DNA of 64,000 nt. Source: Gordionus sp. m RMFG-2023. Lineage: Eukaryota; Nematomorpha; Gordioida; Chordodea; Parachordodidae. How positions within the stretch are numbered: the stretch's first letter is position 1; every line of letters starts with the position of its first letter. Both the position numbers and the translations under genes were made by a program. Location of the stretch: assembly GCF_954871325.1 (NCBI RefSeq), contig NC_088777.1:30853366-30917365 (forward strand), written 5' to 3'. The notes under the pieces were generated by a model, which searched no databases, was not told where the DNA came from, and saw nothing but the letters and a program-made list of their open reading frames with translations. Below, one piece after another: positions 22,774-35,500 of this stretch.

Positions 22774-23289
22774 TTATTTGTTTAAATTTTAATCTATATG
22801 ATCATTTAAATATATATGAAGATCCAATAAAAATGATATTCTTATTTCTTCTCAAATACATTATTATATTTGTATCATATGAAGTAATAAAGATATTGAA
22901 CTACATTTATTAGAAAATAATTTATAATTAAATTAATGTTCTTCAAAAGTTATAATAATAATTAGAATAGAACATTCCATTCTATTATATACATTACATT
23001 CCCTTTATTAATTTTTAAAATATATAATATTATTTGTCAGATATGATAAGAATTTATTATAAAATGAATAATGTTCCAGTTCTAGCACATTTAATTTTTT
23101 TTAATCTTTGTATATTATTTATATTATCTTTCTGTCTGATATGATAGGATTAAGAATAATGCAAATAAGAATGTTTCCAAATACATGTGTGGACTATCTC
23201 AATATAATGAATTCAAGAGATTCAAAATTTTAATTTAGGAGTACAATTCATCTGTAAAAAAGGGAAATCTCAGTCGTTACTATAAAATT
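22774..23289. other. AT-rich spacer after ELP6
   Basis: Nothing recognised. A likely polyadenylation word AATAAA lies at 22827 (TCCAATAAAAATG). Confidence 0.5.
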
Positions 23290-23683
23290 AAAAAAAGCCA
23301 TCGGGTCGTCTCCCATTCATAAAAAGACCTGGGGGTTCTAAAGTGGCAGGAAAACCTGTGGACTGTAAAGCCTGTTTTATGAGAGCACTGCATCTGTTAT
23401 GTCAAATTGAACGTCCACTGCTAAAGATGCATTGGAGGCTTTGACAACCAGTTTGACTTACTGGATTCTTGCACTTGGTGCACTTATATGAGATGGAGGC
23501 TGTCAGATTTAAGCGAATGGCTACTGCAAAGCTGAATTCTTGGTTTGACAGCTCGAGGTCAAGATTTTTAGAGGGAATGGTGTCTAAGTATTCATATCCA
23601 GAACCTTGGCCGAGAGAAGATAATAAGGCATAATCTTCAGATAGCAGGGTTGAAAAGAGGTAATCATCGGACCTTGCAATCAT
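23290..23683 (-). pseudogene. LINE C-terminal fragment: zinc knuckle and endonuclease start
   Basis: The minus-strand frame reads YEYLDTIPSKNLDLELSNQE, then AVAIRLNLTASISYKCTKCK and QTGCQSLQC, which is the R(L)RL...C-x2-C...H/C-x-C block found before the restriction-like endonuclease in a class of LINEs. After a stop the reading continues LIKQALQSTGFPATLEPPGL and GRRPDGF; RPDG is a conserved active-site motif of that nuclease. The same blocks (GEHEWLEALPSQTL, ILEP) occur in the LINE at 61.5-64 kb. Only this tail is left here, so it is probably a truncated copy. Confidence 0.7.
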
Positions 23684-23699
23684 CGGATTATCTCAATAT

Positions 23700-25490
23700 A
23701 TTTTTTTTATATGTTAATATTATTCTTTCTTTATTCTCATTTGTATTTTATTAATGATTAAATCTGTTATTTCTTATTTTTCAATCTATTTTTATTATAA
23801 ATTTATTTTAATTACTCTTTTTTATTTTGAATTTATCATCTCATGTTCTGGAATTAAATCATTTAATCGATAATTGCCAATTTCAATTTTGTTCATTTCG
23901 ATAGATTTATTGTTTATTTGTGTCAGGTTTATTTTATTAATTTCTACATTTTTTTTATCATTTTTATTATTGCTCCATTTTCTTTATGTCAGATTTTATT
24001 TATATCATAATTTCTATATTTATCATTTTTGCTTTGGGTTTTTCAGTATTTTACATTTTTACTATGACTTTTGTCGCCACTGTAGCATAAGGATCTAATA
24101 AAGATATTGAACTACATTTTATTAGGTAACAATTTATATTAAATTCTGTTCTACAAAAGTTATAATAATTGTTTAATATTATTTATAAACTTTTCTATTT
24201 AGTTGGATATGATTAGTGTTGTTTAGTAGTTGAATGCATTCACTCCGACTTAGAGCCTGTAGTCAATTTAGTTGACTAATTTAGTTCAGAACTTGAGCAA
24301 GAACTTAAGAATGTAGTTCATTATGACCTTAAATTAAAAAATAGTTATTAATTTTTATTTTCTTTTTTATAGAAATAAATAAAATTAAGAATGTGGGAAG
24401 GCTTGCCTAGATAATTTTTTGATATAAACCCCGTTTTTCAGTAAAAACTTGATTTTTATTGTGAATTCAAGTCATTTAATTCAGCAGTGAAATCAAATAA
24501 AGGTATCTAAATAATTTAGATTTAAAATCTTTTGTTTTACCAATCATTTTCCTTTGCTAAATGTACAAATATTGTTTATTTACCCTGTAAAAATATTGGA
24601 AACAAATGGCTCTTACCCCCTTCTCGTGTAGCCTAGGTATATTTCATAAAAACCTACTCAAAATTGATGTGTTTACAACAAAACCTGGGAAATTCTTGCT
24701 TCACTAATTTGGCATTTTATCCCTTGCAGGGGTAGTGAGGTAGAAATCCAGACCTAGTTTATTCAGTAGCATGTTAGAAATATATCCTATAAATTTCATA
24801 AAGAGACTACCTTTGCATCAAGCAAAATAATAAAATTTTTGATAGCTTTTGACAGATTAATATCAGATATTCATTATGAATTTTTTGAGTTAACTATAAA
24901 ATAAATATGAAATAAAAAACATGCCGATTTTATTTTATGATTATTTTCGGTTTTTGACATTTATTTACATTATATCACTTTTTAGAGTGCAAATAGCAAA
25001 ATTTTTAGGCCGAGCATGGTGTGAATTTATTTTTGCCCAGTTCGCTTTCAATTTTTTACATTGCCCATCCTGGCACTGTTTTTTTTTAAAACAAAGCCTA
25101 ACCCAAAATATATGTTGTTGAATACCAAAATAAACAACTATTTATAATATTGGGGAGTGATTAAATTAAAAACACTACTATGGATTATCCCTCTAAATAT
25201 CAGAATTCATCAAATGTATATTTTAAAAAAATTTCCAAGGGCCGGCTCAAATAATTTTTTTTTCAGGCTTTACCCAGCCTGGGTTTTGCATACCTTTACT
25301 ATCTATATGCTATAGAGATTTTAAATAAAGCTTCTAGCTTAATTATGAATTTTATTTTTTTTCTTAGTTATTGGTCAATAAAAATTTACATAAAGTTAAA
25401 ATTCATTAATAAGTATATGTTGTATTCCATATTTAATCAATCAAAAAAAGTCGATTCTCAACCCGACCCCCTTCGATTTTTTTAAAAATT
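23700..25490. other. AT-rich stretch without recognised genes
   Basis: T-rich and low in information to 24120; the rest has scattered GC-richer words. Bases 25240-25300 hold GGGCCGGCTC and GCCTGGGTTTTGCATACCT, which look like transposon-end remnants. No exon was supported. Confidence 0.5.
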
Positions 25491-25884
25491 TGCATGTTGG
25501 TAAATATAAATGTCAAATTTTACTTTTCAAATCGCCTTCATGAGATATGGCCATCTTTAGAAAGGCGAAAATTCCAAAATACACTATATTTAATTTTAAA
25601 TATCTCAAAAAGTAATTAAGCTAAAGACACGATTTAAATTTTATTAAATAGCTCTTTATTATAATATAAAATTTATTTTATTGAAAAAAAGTCTATTACC
25701 AAAAACCGGAAATGGTTATATAATAAAAATTGCTCTTTTTTTATCTTTTAAATTTTTTTTACAGATAGACATTATACTTCTCAATATTTGTACATAATCC
25801 TAAATTGGGGCGAGTACTGGGCCAAAAGTTATTACACTTTAATATAAGTAGTATGGCTTAAATCCTATATTATACGAAAATTCG

Positions 25885-25961
25885 TTTGGCATCGGGCCGG
25901 ATATATTTTTTATAAATCTTTCTGACCGTTTTAGAAAAATTAGGCCCTATGCAGATCACTA
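25885..25961. repeat. MITE family B remnant
   Basis: CATCGGGCCGG on the left and GGCCCTATGCAGATCACTA on the right. The right end in reverse, TAGTGATCTGCATAGGGCC, matches the family B end. Only about 75 bp remain; it sits at the inner edge of the left arm of the element around it. Confidence 0.6.
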
Positions 25962-26120
25962 GTAGACATTGTGTCATATTTAGCATATAAGTTTAGCTAT
26001 TTTATTTTAGAAGGAAAATAATTGTAAAAATATTTATAACTTTATTTAGTTATATTATATCATGAATATCAATAGGAAATTAATATTCTAATAAACATAT
26101 TAATTAAATAATATCATACA

Positions 26121-26911
26121 TTAAAAATCTAATGAACTAGAATAAAATTTGACTTTCATTTTTCTTTCCATTGGAATAAATGAATGATATTTTTGTGTCC
26201 CGGGAATTCGTTTGGCCATTAAAAATCTGTTTTCAAGATTGATTTCCATTCTTAAATATTCTACGTTGCTAACAAATATATAATTAATTCCCGGGATATT
26301 GATTCTAGCATAATTATACAAGTCAATAGGAGTTATTGTATGATTTTCATGAGGAAGTTGCAGGCTTGCTCTAGCCGCCAACCTCCCCCTAAACTATCGC
26401 AAAGAGTTTTGCCATGTGCAGTTGCAAAAAAATGTCATTCTGCCTTGATCCCAAAATCATTATAATGGTTGTAGAGGTTTACAAAGTTTTTTTTGTTTTT
26501 ATACTGGGTAACAGCTCCATCAAAATAAAATATTTTTGAAATCTTATCAAATCTTTCCAAGAATAGAAAATTTTATTTGAAATAAATGAAAGGAACAAGT
26601 ATTGTGTTTGAGATAATCTGATATAATCACGTAACTTAAATGATATCGCCTTCGCTGTAATAAATCATAAAAGGATGAAGTGTTGCCTGATTATTAGTCC
26701 AATGGAAACCTTGAGCTTGATCTTGAACTACAAAAGCGTAGTTCTCTGCAAAATCGGATATTATTCGATATTCCCCATCCTTCAAATTCGATTTTAATGA
26801 CTTAAAAAATGAAGATTGTTTCGAAGAAATAAATGCATGAGGAATTAAAATATTTAATTTTTCAATCAAATACTCCACAAATTCGTTGGCAGACTTTGTA
26901 AACTTCATCAT
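26121..26911 (-). pseudogene. Transposase-like protein of the FHW-NNQATLHPF class
   Basis: The first part (26636-26911) reads GEYRIISDFAENYAFVVQDQ, AQGFHWTNNQATLHPFMIYY. The last part (26121-26381) reads AARASLQLP, NIPGINYIFVSN and RIPGTQKYHSFIP. Between them, in shifting frames, come ISDYLKHNT, FDGAVTQYKNKKNFVNLYNH and AHGKTLCDSLGG. The order agrees with a family I know from Hydra and other animals; the conserved DFAENY Asp, the FDGA Asp and the AHGK His suggest a nuclease of the RNase H type, but that is inference. A few stops and frame changes break it. Confidence 0.7.
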
Positions 26912-27624
26912 TCACTCAGAGTTGCCAGGTCAAAAAATCTCGAATTTAAGATGAAATTTGGGACGAATACAATCTTTAGGTTGGGGTGAAGAGATTTTTG
27001 ACCTCACTTTTTATTATCATAGTTGTTACTTTATTACTTTTTACAAAATCTTATTATTTATTCCTTATAATACCTCCAAATTAAGGCGTTTTGCGTTATA
27101 TTTAAAGTAATACATACAATTTGGTAAATGTTGTTTTGAGTTTTTTAACATTTAAAAAATGCATAATAATAAGATTTTTTAGGATTTTAGTTTTAATGCT
27201 ATAATTCACATATATTGCCCACTTTTTTAAAAAATAATTACTCTATATTTGGTATAATATAGGATTTAAGCTATATTATTTATATATAAAGTGTAATAAC
27301 TATTGACCCAGTACTCGTCCCAATCTAGGATTTTGTACAAATATTAAGAAGTATAATGTCTGTAAAAAAATTTAAATTAAAAAAAGAGCAATTTTTATTT
27401 TATGTCCATTTCCGGTTTTTGGTTTCAATAAAATATATTTTATGTCATATTAAAAAGCTATTCTAGAGCTATCTAATAAAATTTTAATCATGTCTTTAGT
27501 TTAATTACTTTTTGAGATATTTAAAATTAAATAAAGTGTATTTTGGAATTTCCGCGTTTCTAAAGATGGCCATATCTCATGAAGTAAGCTGAGTTGAGAA
27601 TTAAAATTTTATATTTTTACTAGT

Positions 27625-28789
27625 TAGTGTATATGTTGGGATATGGAATCATGTGGGATTAGGAATCCCAAACCCACGTTTTATTCGGGATCTTTTTTTT
27701 AAAATATTTTTTTAAAACATATTTAGAAAATATTCCGAATCCCTTTGAAAAAAAATAAAAATAATATAATTACTTTTTCTTCTCTTTTTTTACGGATGGC
27801 ACCATATAATTAAAAGACCAAAATAAGGGATTTAAAAAGGGAATTTAAAAAAAAGTAAATAGTATAACATTAAGGCATATAATGAATGAAAAAGGATCAG
27901 ATTAAGACTTTTTTGAAAAAATATGAATAAATATATTTATAAAAAATCCGAATTATTGCAACAATTTTCGTTGAACATTTAAGCAAGGACTCGAACACGG
28001 TTCAGTTTGGTTACGGTTCAGTTTGTAAAAAATTATAATGGTTACGGTTCTTGAGAAGAAATTTATAGAGGTTCAGTTCGGTAGCTAATTATAAAGATTT
28101 AGTTCATTACGGTTAGAATTTTTTTTTTATTGAAGCAACACAATCTTCTAATTTATTTATATTATAAGCATCTATGAATTATATATATAAAAAAAATATA
28201 TACAAAATAACTCATTTTTAAAAAATTATTAGAACTTATAAGTAATATATTTTCAAGTATAAATGGATTCCTTTTTGTTCGTTGTGACGATAACACAAAT
28301 TTTAGCCCCTAAAAAGCCCTTTCTACAGAAACTTGTGTTGTAGGAACCGCCATTATTATAAGAGCACGTTTATATAATTCTGGATATTCAAATTATTTCA
28401 ATTTCTAAAATATAAAAACTGAACCGGTTTAACCGTTTTTATAAAGGTTTTTTTTACTCCTTCAAAAAATAATTATATTCGGTTACGGTTATTGTTCAGA
28501 TATTTATAACAAAAATAAATTTTTTTAAAAAAAATATTTAAGGGGATTCGGAATCTTTCTTTAAAAAACAATTAAATTTTATTTTTTGCCGCCTGGCTGG
28601 CACCATAAAATTTTATTTTTTAGAGATATTTAATATGTATTACTTTTATGCTTTAAATCATTAAATACTAGAAAAAATGGATTAGTTTTATAAAAGTTTT
28701 AAATTTCAAAAATATATATCTAATACTTTTTTCAAAATGTTATTTTTTCTGGAATTTATTTTGGGAACGAGTGAACCCTACCCGGGGAT
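27625..28789. repeat. Repeat-rich block with CGGTTACGG and CCGAATCCC words
   Basis: AATATTCCGAATCCCTTTG near 27727 is inverted at about 28540 (AAGGGGATTCGGAATCTTT). GGCACCATA occurs at 27797 and 28609. Between them, 27988-28505 carries many ACGGTTCAG and GGTTACGGTT words, like a diverged family A MITE. It is likely an element within an element; ends are not fixed. Confidence 0.5.
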
Positions 28790-29103
28790 CAGTGGCCCCT
28801 ACAACGGTGAGGGTCCGAAGCAACAGTTTCTAAAAATTTGAATGCGGGTACTTTAAAAAATTTTTTTATTTAATTCTTTTATTGTTTTACATCCATAACC
28901 AAGTGATTTCTGGTTTAAGATATAGGACTCGACCTCGTGATTCCGTATACATATTAAATTAAATAATAAATATGGGGTCTTATTACATTTTAATAAATTT
29001 TGGTCGATGTTTAGCAAATTAGGTTGATTTCTTGTCATAAAATTATTTTACCAATTTCAAAATATGCCTAAAAATATTAACCAAAATAATACAAATGCTT
29101 ATT

Positions 29104-29170
29104 TAATAATTGCACATGGGCCATTCCATGTCAAATCGATCAAAAGAGGCACATTTTCGGCCGACCCCTT
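29104..29170. repeat. Unknown transposon-end sequence
   Basis: ATGGGCCATTCCATGTCAAA followed by TCGATCAAAAG stands out as a conserved-looking end sequence inside the hAT copy. No partner end was found. Confidence 0.4.
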
Positions 29171-30296
29171 TTAAAATTGTTAAAAATTTCTGGAATTAGA
29201 TGTGTATATAAATGAGAAATCCGTTTATTTTAACTAGCTAGCACATCTGGTTCCCGAGATATAGGGATTCAAAAGTGCAAAAAAGAGCCACTATGGAATC
29301 TGTAAAATTTTTAAAATACTTATATCTCAAAAACTATTTTTAGTAAAAAAATGTATATATATCATTTTGTAGGTAAAAAGATCTCATAAATTAATAATTG
29401 GAGCCAATTTTAGCCTTTAATATCCGGTTAACCTATCTTGCTTCACCTGTATTTTTAGGCAAAAAAGAGTTTTCGAAATTTTTTTTGTTTTTATAGACAC
29501 CTTTTATAAATATATATACGATGTCAAAACCTTGACGACGCTATCGACTTTTCCGAAATATACATTTTTATCAAAAATTGAAGAAAGAAGCAGATGGCGC
29601 TAATGGTTGTAAAATATTATTCTTAAGGAAAATGAAAATACGTTTATAAGTAATGGGATAAAATTTTCCAGTTCTGCCCCCTCCCCCACCATTCTTAAAA
29701 TGTTTTACATTTTTTAGATCTTTACTTACTACTATAGCGAATGACTTATTAGCTCGATATAACAGCTGCAGTAAAAACGAATATTTTATTAGGCATATTA
29801 TCGATTATATTTTACAAAATAAACTGTTTAAAACAATCTCTCTTCCTGCGTAATATTTTTAACTAGCTTTGCCCAACTAGGAATTCGAGGAATAGATACA
29901 TGGAGCCAAGTTTGGATATTATATTCTTTTTAATATCGAGACCAGTTGTATTTCTGCTACAATATGTCTAGCAGTCTTTCAACGGGCTTAGGCACGTGAC
30001 TATTTTCAACATATCGTACTTACAAAGCTACTGCTTCTGATTTCGAAACATCATATGTGCCATCAATTATAATTGAAAAGCACCTGTTAAATTTAATCTC
30101 CTTTTAAATTTTTTTTATAATCATATTTTTCATGGTTTCAATGAGAATATTTATGTTATTATTTGATAATAGATTTGAATATAATTTCGATTTTAATCCC
30201 TTATTTTTTTCTTCCTTCTTCTTTCTTCATTTTGTTGTAAATACATTTTGAGAACAGGTTCAGAATCTGCAATGAGTTTAATAAGGCCCATCATAT

Positions 30297-30647
30297 TAGT
30301 GATCTGCATCGGGCCTAATTTTTCAAGCCCGGCCCGGAATTTATTTTTTAAAAATTTACCGGCCCGGCCTGGCCCGAATATTTAAATATAGAAATTAATT
30401 TTTATAATTACTTAAAATAAAAGACATATGTTATATAGCGTTTAGTTACATTAAATTAAATCAAAAATTTATATTTTACATAAAAAATTCAATATAAAAT
30501 TGATAAATTTAGATATATTTAATAAAATTTCCAAGGTCCGATCCGACCCGAAATTTTTTAAAAAAATTAGGCCCGGCCCGAACCCTATTACTTTAAATAG
30601 AATTAGTCCCGACGGACTCGGACCGGGCCTAACTTTGCAGATCTCTA
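30297..30647. mobile_element. hAT MITE, family B, inserted in a hAT copy
   Basis: 351 bp. Ends are TAGTGATCTGCATCGGGCC and, in reverse, TAGAGATCTGCAAAGTTAGG. The exact 8-bp duplication CATCATAT lies at 30289-30296 and 30648-30655, and the uninterrupted hAT at 36258 has CATCATATTGCC once. The interior is rich in GGCCCGGCC words near both ends. Confidence 0.92.
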
Positions 30648-31464
30648 CATCATATTGCCTTCTTGTTGCCTGTTCCCCCAGAAGTCTTGGTTACAAGATA
30701 TTAAAAAACCTAGATATCTATTATTCTGACGATAGAACGGTTATTGTCCACACATTCTTTCTGGGGTATTATAAATTGTAATATGAAATTTTTATCGTGA
30801 GAAAGTCTTCCATAATCGGCCATCATATGTGACTGTGAAGATTCATGCACAATAATATCACGATTAATATTTTGCCATTTATTTAGACCTTCACATGTCC
30901 ATTAATTGGCGTGGACCTCCAAATAAGAGACATGTTAATCAAAAACTTTATTCATTTTTACTATATATAATCAAATTTCTAGCAATTTTGCTATTGTCAA
31001 TATTAGTTTTCTCATAAAAACTTTCATTAAAGGATCTGTTTCTATTAATAATATCTTTAGTAAATAACATTTAGGTTGGAGAGCTCCTAATTCTAAATAT
31101 TTATCATCTCTTATATTATGCGATGTGCAATTTTTTAATTAAGCATGTATTTTTTTTCGTTAATATTTTTGGGCATATTTTGAAATTGGAAAAATAATTT
31201 TATGACAAGAAACTCGGATAACAATCTATTTACTAAACATCAACCAAAATTTCCGTCAATATATATTTAAATAATAAGGGGGTGGGGTCATATTATTACA
31301 TTCATAAACTAGAGATCACTTGGTTTTAGATGGATGTAGCAAATCAATAAAAGAATTTAATTTAAAAATTTATTAAAAAAAATTTTTTTTTTAAAAAAAG
31401 TACCCCATACAAATTTTTAGAAGCAGTTGCTTCGGACCCCCCCCCAACATTGTAGGGGGCACTG

Positions 31465-32301
31465 CTTTTATCATATCACTCTGGTCCTTATTTTATAGTT
31501 ACATTACAAAATGTTTTATTTCTAATATGGCCTTGCCGTGTAAATAACTCAAGGCTTCAATATATTTGTATAATTATTTCTTCTAAAGATTTTTAGTCTT
31601 CTTGTTTTACCAATTTATATAACATAATAAATTCTGATAAGAGTTTACATAGTGATTGTTATGGCTATGACTGCAAATTAACCAGCATCTATTATTTGTG
31701 TGGCTATGTAATTTAATATTATTACTCCTGCTGATGAGAGCATTTGATTGCATAATTTAGATGAGCAATAATGGTCAACTGTGTCTTTTATATATCATTA
31801 AAAATGAAAGATAATCTTTTAGAAATTTAATATATCACAATAATTTTCTCGATTACTTATCTAGCTTTATAATGTCATCTAGGTCTAACCACCATATAGT
31901 CTTATGATTTGGATTAGTCGTTTATATTATCCTCTTCAAGAAATATTGATTTGGTTAGGCCTACAAATTTATCCTTGTTGGTCAATTCTATAAAACATGG
32001 TCTAAAATGGTAACACAACGTTATATTAATTTAATAACTTTTTGTCAATGTAGGTTGCTAAGAATTATATCGCCCTGGGTTTTTAAAAACCATTATCAAT
32101 TGAGGTTAACCTTTTTTTAATGACATATAAGTTGGGAATTTAAAAAAGGATTTATAGTTTGATTGACTGATAAATATTATCAACAATGAAAGACTAAATT
32201 CGGCAATAAAAATATGAAAATTAGTGAGTAATACATTCACAAAGATTGTTCAAGATGAATGATTAAAATGCACATCAAATTGGAAATTAAAATGATTGAA
32301 A
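31465..32301. other. Spacer after the DUF89 gene, nothing recognised
   Basis: AT-rich with no supported frame. It lies 3' of the DUF89 stop codon and should hold its 3' untranslated region; no repeat was identified. Confidence 0.45.
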
Positions 32302-32518
32302 TTATAATCGAGAGGCGGGCGTGAATTTGAAGATAGGAGAAAATATACGGCCTCCCAATCTTTTAGCGAACCAATCGTCCTTTAGGACTGCGATCTTAAG
32401 AGTGTCACACTTAAAAAGGGCGTTAAGGTTGGTGTGAACGCAACGGCCCATCCCTTCAAGCACCAGAAGATCTACTCCTTCAATTTCGAAGATGCGGTTC
32501 AATTCGTCGTTAATTCGC
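32302..32518 (-). CDS. DUF89 gene exon 8 (last)
   Basis: Reads RINDELNRIFEIEGVDLLVL, EGMGRCVHTNLNALFKCDTL and KIAVLKDDWFAKRLGGRIFS, ending FKFTPASRL and a stop, where human PANK4 ends IFKYEVPAE. Acceptor is TCATTTAAG. Confidence 0.9.
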
Positions 32519-35500
32519 CTTAAATGAGAAAGTAAAAAAAATTATAAATTTGTTATTAGAAAATATACATTTAGTGATAAGAAATCAGATTTTATTTTAA
32601 AAGAATTTAAATCTTTTTAAATAGCAAGTTTTACATAAAATCAATGCAAGGTGACCCACTACCCGTCTCCATAATGATGAGAAAACCATTTTGAAGGGAA
32701 GAACGCACGACAGGCAAATGCTCACCAACTCTATTGGCCAAAACTATGAGTTCGGGATATGTAACATCGTTGAAAGCTGGTTTCGAATTAGCGCAGAGTA
32801 TTACCTATTTTTAAAAATAACATATAAATGGATTTAATTTAAGAAGTAGTAAAAATGTGACAAGTATATAAACAACAAATACAATAAATCGGCTAAAATA
32901 CAAATTCGTTTGAAGTTTGTTTCAAATTCTGGTAAGCGGGAAAAATATCCCGGAAATAAATCTCCAGAAAAATATCACAGGAAAAAAAATACCCACTAAA
33001 TTCCAGAAATAAAAAAAAAACTATAAATAAAATGGCCAGAAAATTGAAAAAATCGTAAAGTCAGTAAAACTAAAATTAAATGAAAGTATCTAATTGACTT
33101 TACTTTCTTGATCAAAACTAAGACCTGATTCAGGCTAGAATTAAAACAATATAGTTTTACTTTAGTTCCTAGAGCTAATAATCTATCGGTGAAGCAAAAT
33201 ATGCCCAGGATAAGGTCGGCTCCACTATTATCAACAAAGATGGCGGCACATTTGTAACTTTTATGACTAACGTTTTGAAACCATGCTTCGCAATCATCTA
33301 TTAACCAAGGTCGTGCTAATTTTGTATTTATATAATAGAATAGATGTGCAATAATTTTATCTTCTATTTGGTTTATATATGCTTTGTCACGTTATATAAT
33401 CAGGGATCCACACCGAAGCGTTAAACCGGTATTCGCCGTTATTATATACCGAACTCAAACCGAATTAATGATTTGAACTCAAACTTTATTGGTTTTTAAT
33501 AAAAATTTTAGATAACGTGGTAAATTATCTCTTTATATAAAAAAGCGTTGTTTTGGAGTGGATGTCTGGCACAGAGATTAAATGATTGAGAAACTGTAAA
33601 CAGGTTCGAATCCATTTTGGAAAAGTTTTTCTTTATAAATTAATCACAAATAGGTTTTAGGATTGGAAGGGGAACAGTGAGTTATGGTTAATAATGATCA
33701 TAAATGGGTGTTTTTGAATTTAAAACTTGAGCCTTATTAGTAAAATGCTATGTTTATTGATGTAGTAAATTACTACCATACGCACCCGAACCTCTAAAAG
33801 GTAGGTGAACCACTTTGAAGATATAAGCGATTTAAAGTATAACTAGCAATCAATTACGATTAATAAGTATCAGTCCCAATTTTTAGATATTTTATATATT
33901 GTTATTTAGGTGACAGCTAGCATATTGAAATGTTGTCAACTATTGGAAAAAAATTTATTTATATTATAGATAATAAAACCTTTTATTTGTTATAATTTAT
34001 AAATAAAGCATATTTGTATTTACAATAATAAAATATCATTAGTTGCCTTATATGGGTTTAGCGATAATTTTACAAAATATACATATATCTCTATACATAA
34101 TTCTAATCAGTTTAAGGTTCGAACCGATTTTTAAATGTTATAACAAGCAGTGGCCCCTACACTTTTTGAGCGAATGAAGCAGAATACCCCCATGAAAAGT
34201 ATCCCCCCCCTTCGAAAAAATGATAATTATGACACCCATAAATTTCAAAAATAATTTTTATTGCATCAATTTTTAATATATAATATAAATAAAATGCAAA
34301 AAATATAACTTTATAAATATTATTTTTAAATTAATAATTTAGATAAATTAGGGGAAGAGAAAGTGAAAGAATTCATAATTTCATCAGTATTTAATTGTTT
34401 AAATAAAAAAATTTTCATTGATAATATGGTTAAATTATTAAGAAAAGAATCTTTCATGGTACTGCGCAGTCTTGTTTTAATTAATTTAATTTTACTCATG
34501 ACTCTTTCGGCAGTACATGAGGTTGTGGGAATGGTTAATAAATATTTATATAAAATTCTTAAATTAGGGAAAGCAGAAAAATTTAAAAGTAAACGATAAG
34601 GTAAAATAAATGTATAGTTTTTCCAATCTGAATCGTAAGTCCCTGAATTATCATCATCATCATCAGAAGAAGCTAAATAATGTATTGGTAAAAATATTTT
34701 AATTTTAAATTTACAATTCTCAGAATCTGACAAATCTTTAGATTCTTGAACCTCTAGCTCATGAGTAATAATTACATTCCCCATTTTGGCCATCTTATAA
34801 ATATTTCTAAACTTCCATTTCTTCGAAAATTTGACTTGAATTTAAATTGTAAAATTCACAGATATCCTCGATATTTTCCTTATTAATTGATTTTTCTGCC
34901 ACATTATTTGGCGTAAAAAATGATGTTTGATGTAAAAATTTCATCGAATTATCATTAAATCTTTCGTTAAACTGCAATAATTATCGAGTGCAGCATAAAA
35001 CACACCTATTTTAAAGCTAAAAAAAATTTCTATATTTAATGATGAAAGTATATATACCTCTCCTTTTTGGATTGTAATGTTTGAAGTTTAGAACTTTCAA
35101 AATCAAAAGGTAGATTTCTCTCCTTCATAAAATCTTTTGCCTTTGAAAAAATATCCAAAAATTCAGTGTTATTATCTATTAGATTAAAAAATAATTAAGA
35201 CAAAGTATAATTTATATTATACTTCTCAAATTAATCAAGCAATCTTTTGCCAATTGATATTGATTTATTGCAAACCCTATATCCTTCGAAATGGTTTGCA
35301 ATTTTGTACAAGCTAAACTTGTTATCAACAATATTTTATCCAAAACACAAAGTGATAAGATAAATAAAATCAAATTTTTCTATTCTAAAGACTATAGTGC
35401 ACTAGCCATAGTGGAAGTGGCAGGATCTTTAGAATCCTTCTGCCCTCAAGGCACCATAAAAAAATTTACAATAGCTTTATATGAGGATAACCAGCTTCTA

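Larger units (their letters stand above)
25497..27622 (-). mobile_element. DNA transposon with 350-bp inverted ends, unclassified
   Basis: The left arm (about 25497-25880) and the right arm (about 27250-27622) are inverted copies that share ATGAGATATGGCCATCTTTA, TCCGGTTTTTGG and GTACTCG...CCCAAT words. Between them a minus-strand transposase-like gene lies at 26121-26911. No clean target duplication was seen. The protein class is common in cnidarian and insect genomes as uncharacterised proteins. I do not assign it to a named superfamily. Confidence 0.75.
28790..31464. mobile_element. hAT copy with two like ends
   Basis: The left end (CAGTGGCCCCTACAACGGTG) and the right end in reverse (CAGTGCCCCCTACAATGTTG) are both followed by GGTCCGAAGCAAC, which in the intact copy at 34148-36516 marks only one end. 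The inverted match runs about 250 bp inward on each side. Bases 29865-30285 and 30655-30720 match 35826-36300 of the intact copy (transposase, minus strand). The flanks (CCGGGGAT and CTTTTATC) do not match. It is thus a rearranged or chimeric copy, cut by a family B MITE. Confidence 0.75.

Noticed and set aside
34363-34599. Plus-strand open frame with hydrophobic start.
   Set aside because: Opposite-strand shadow of the hAT dimerisation region.
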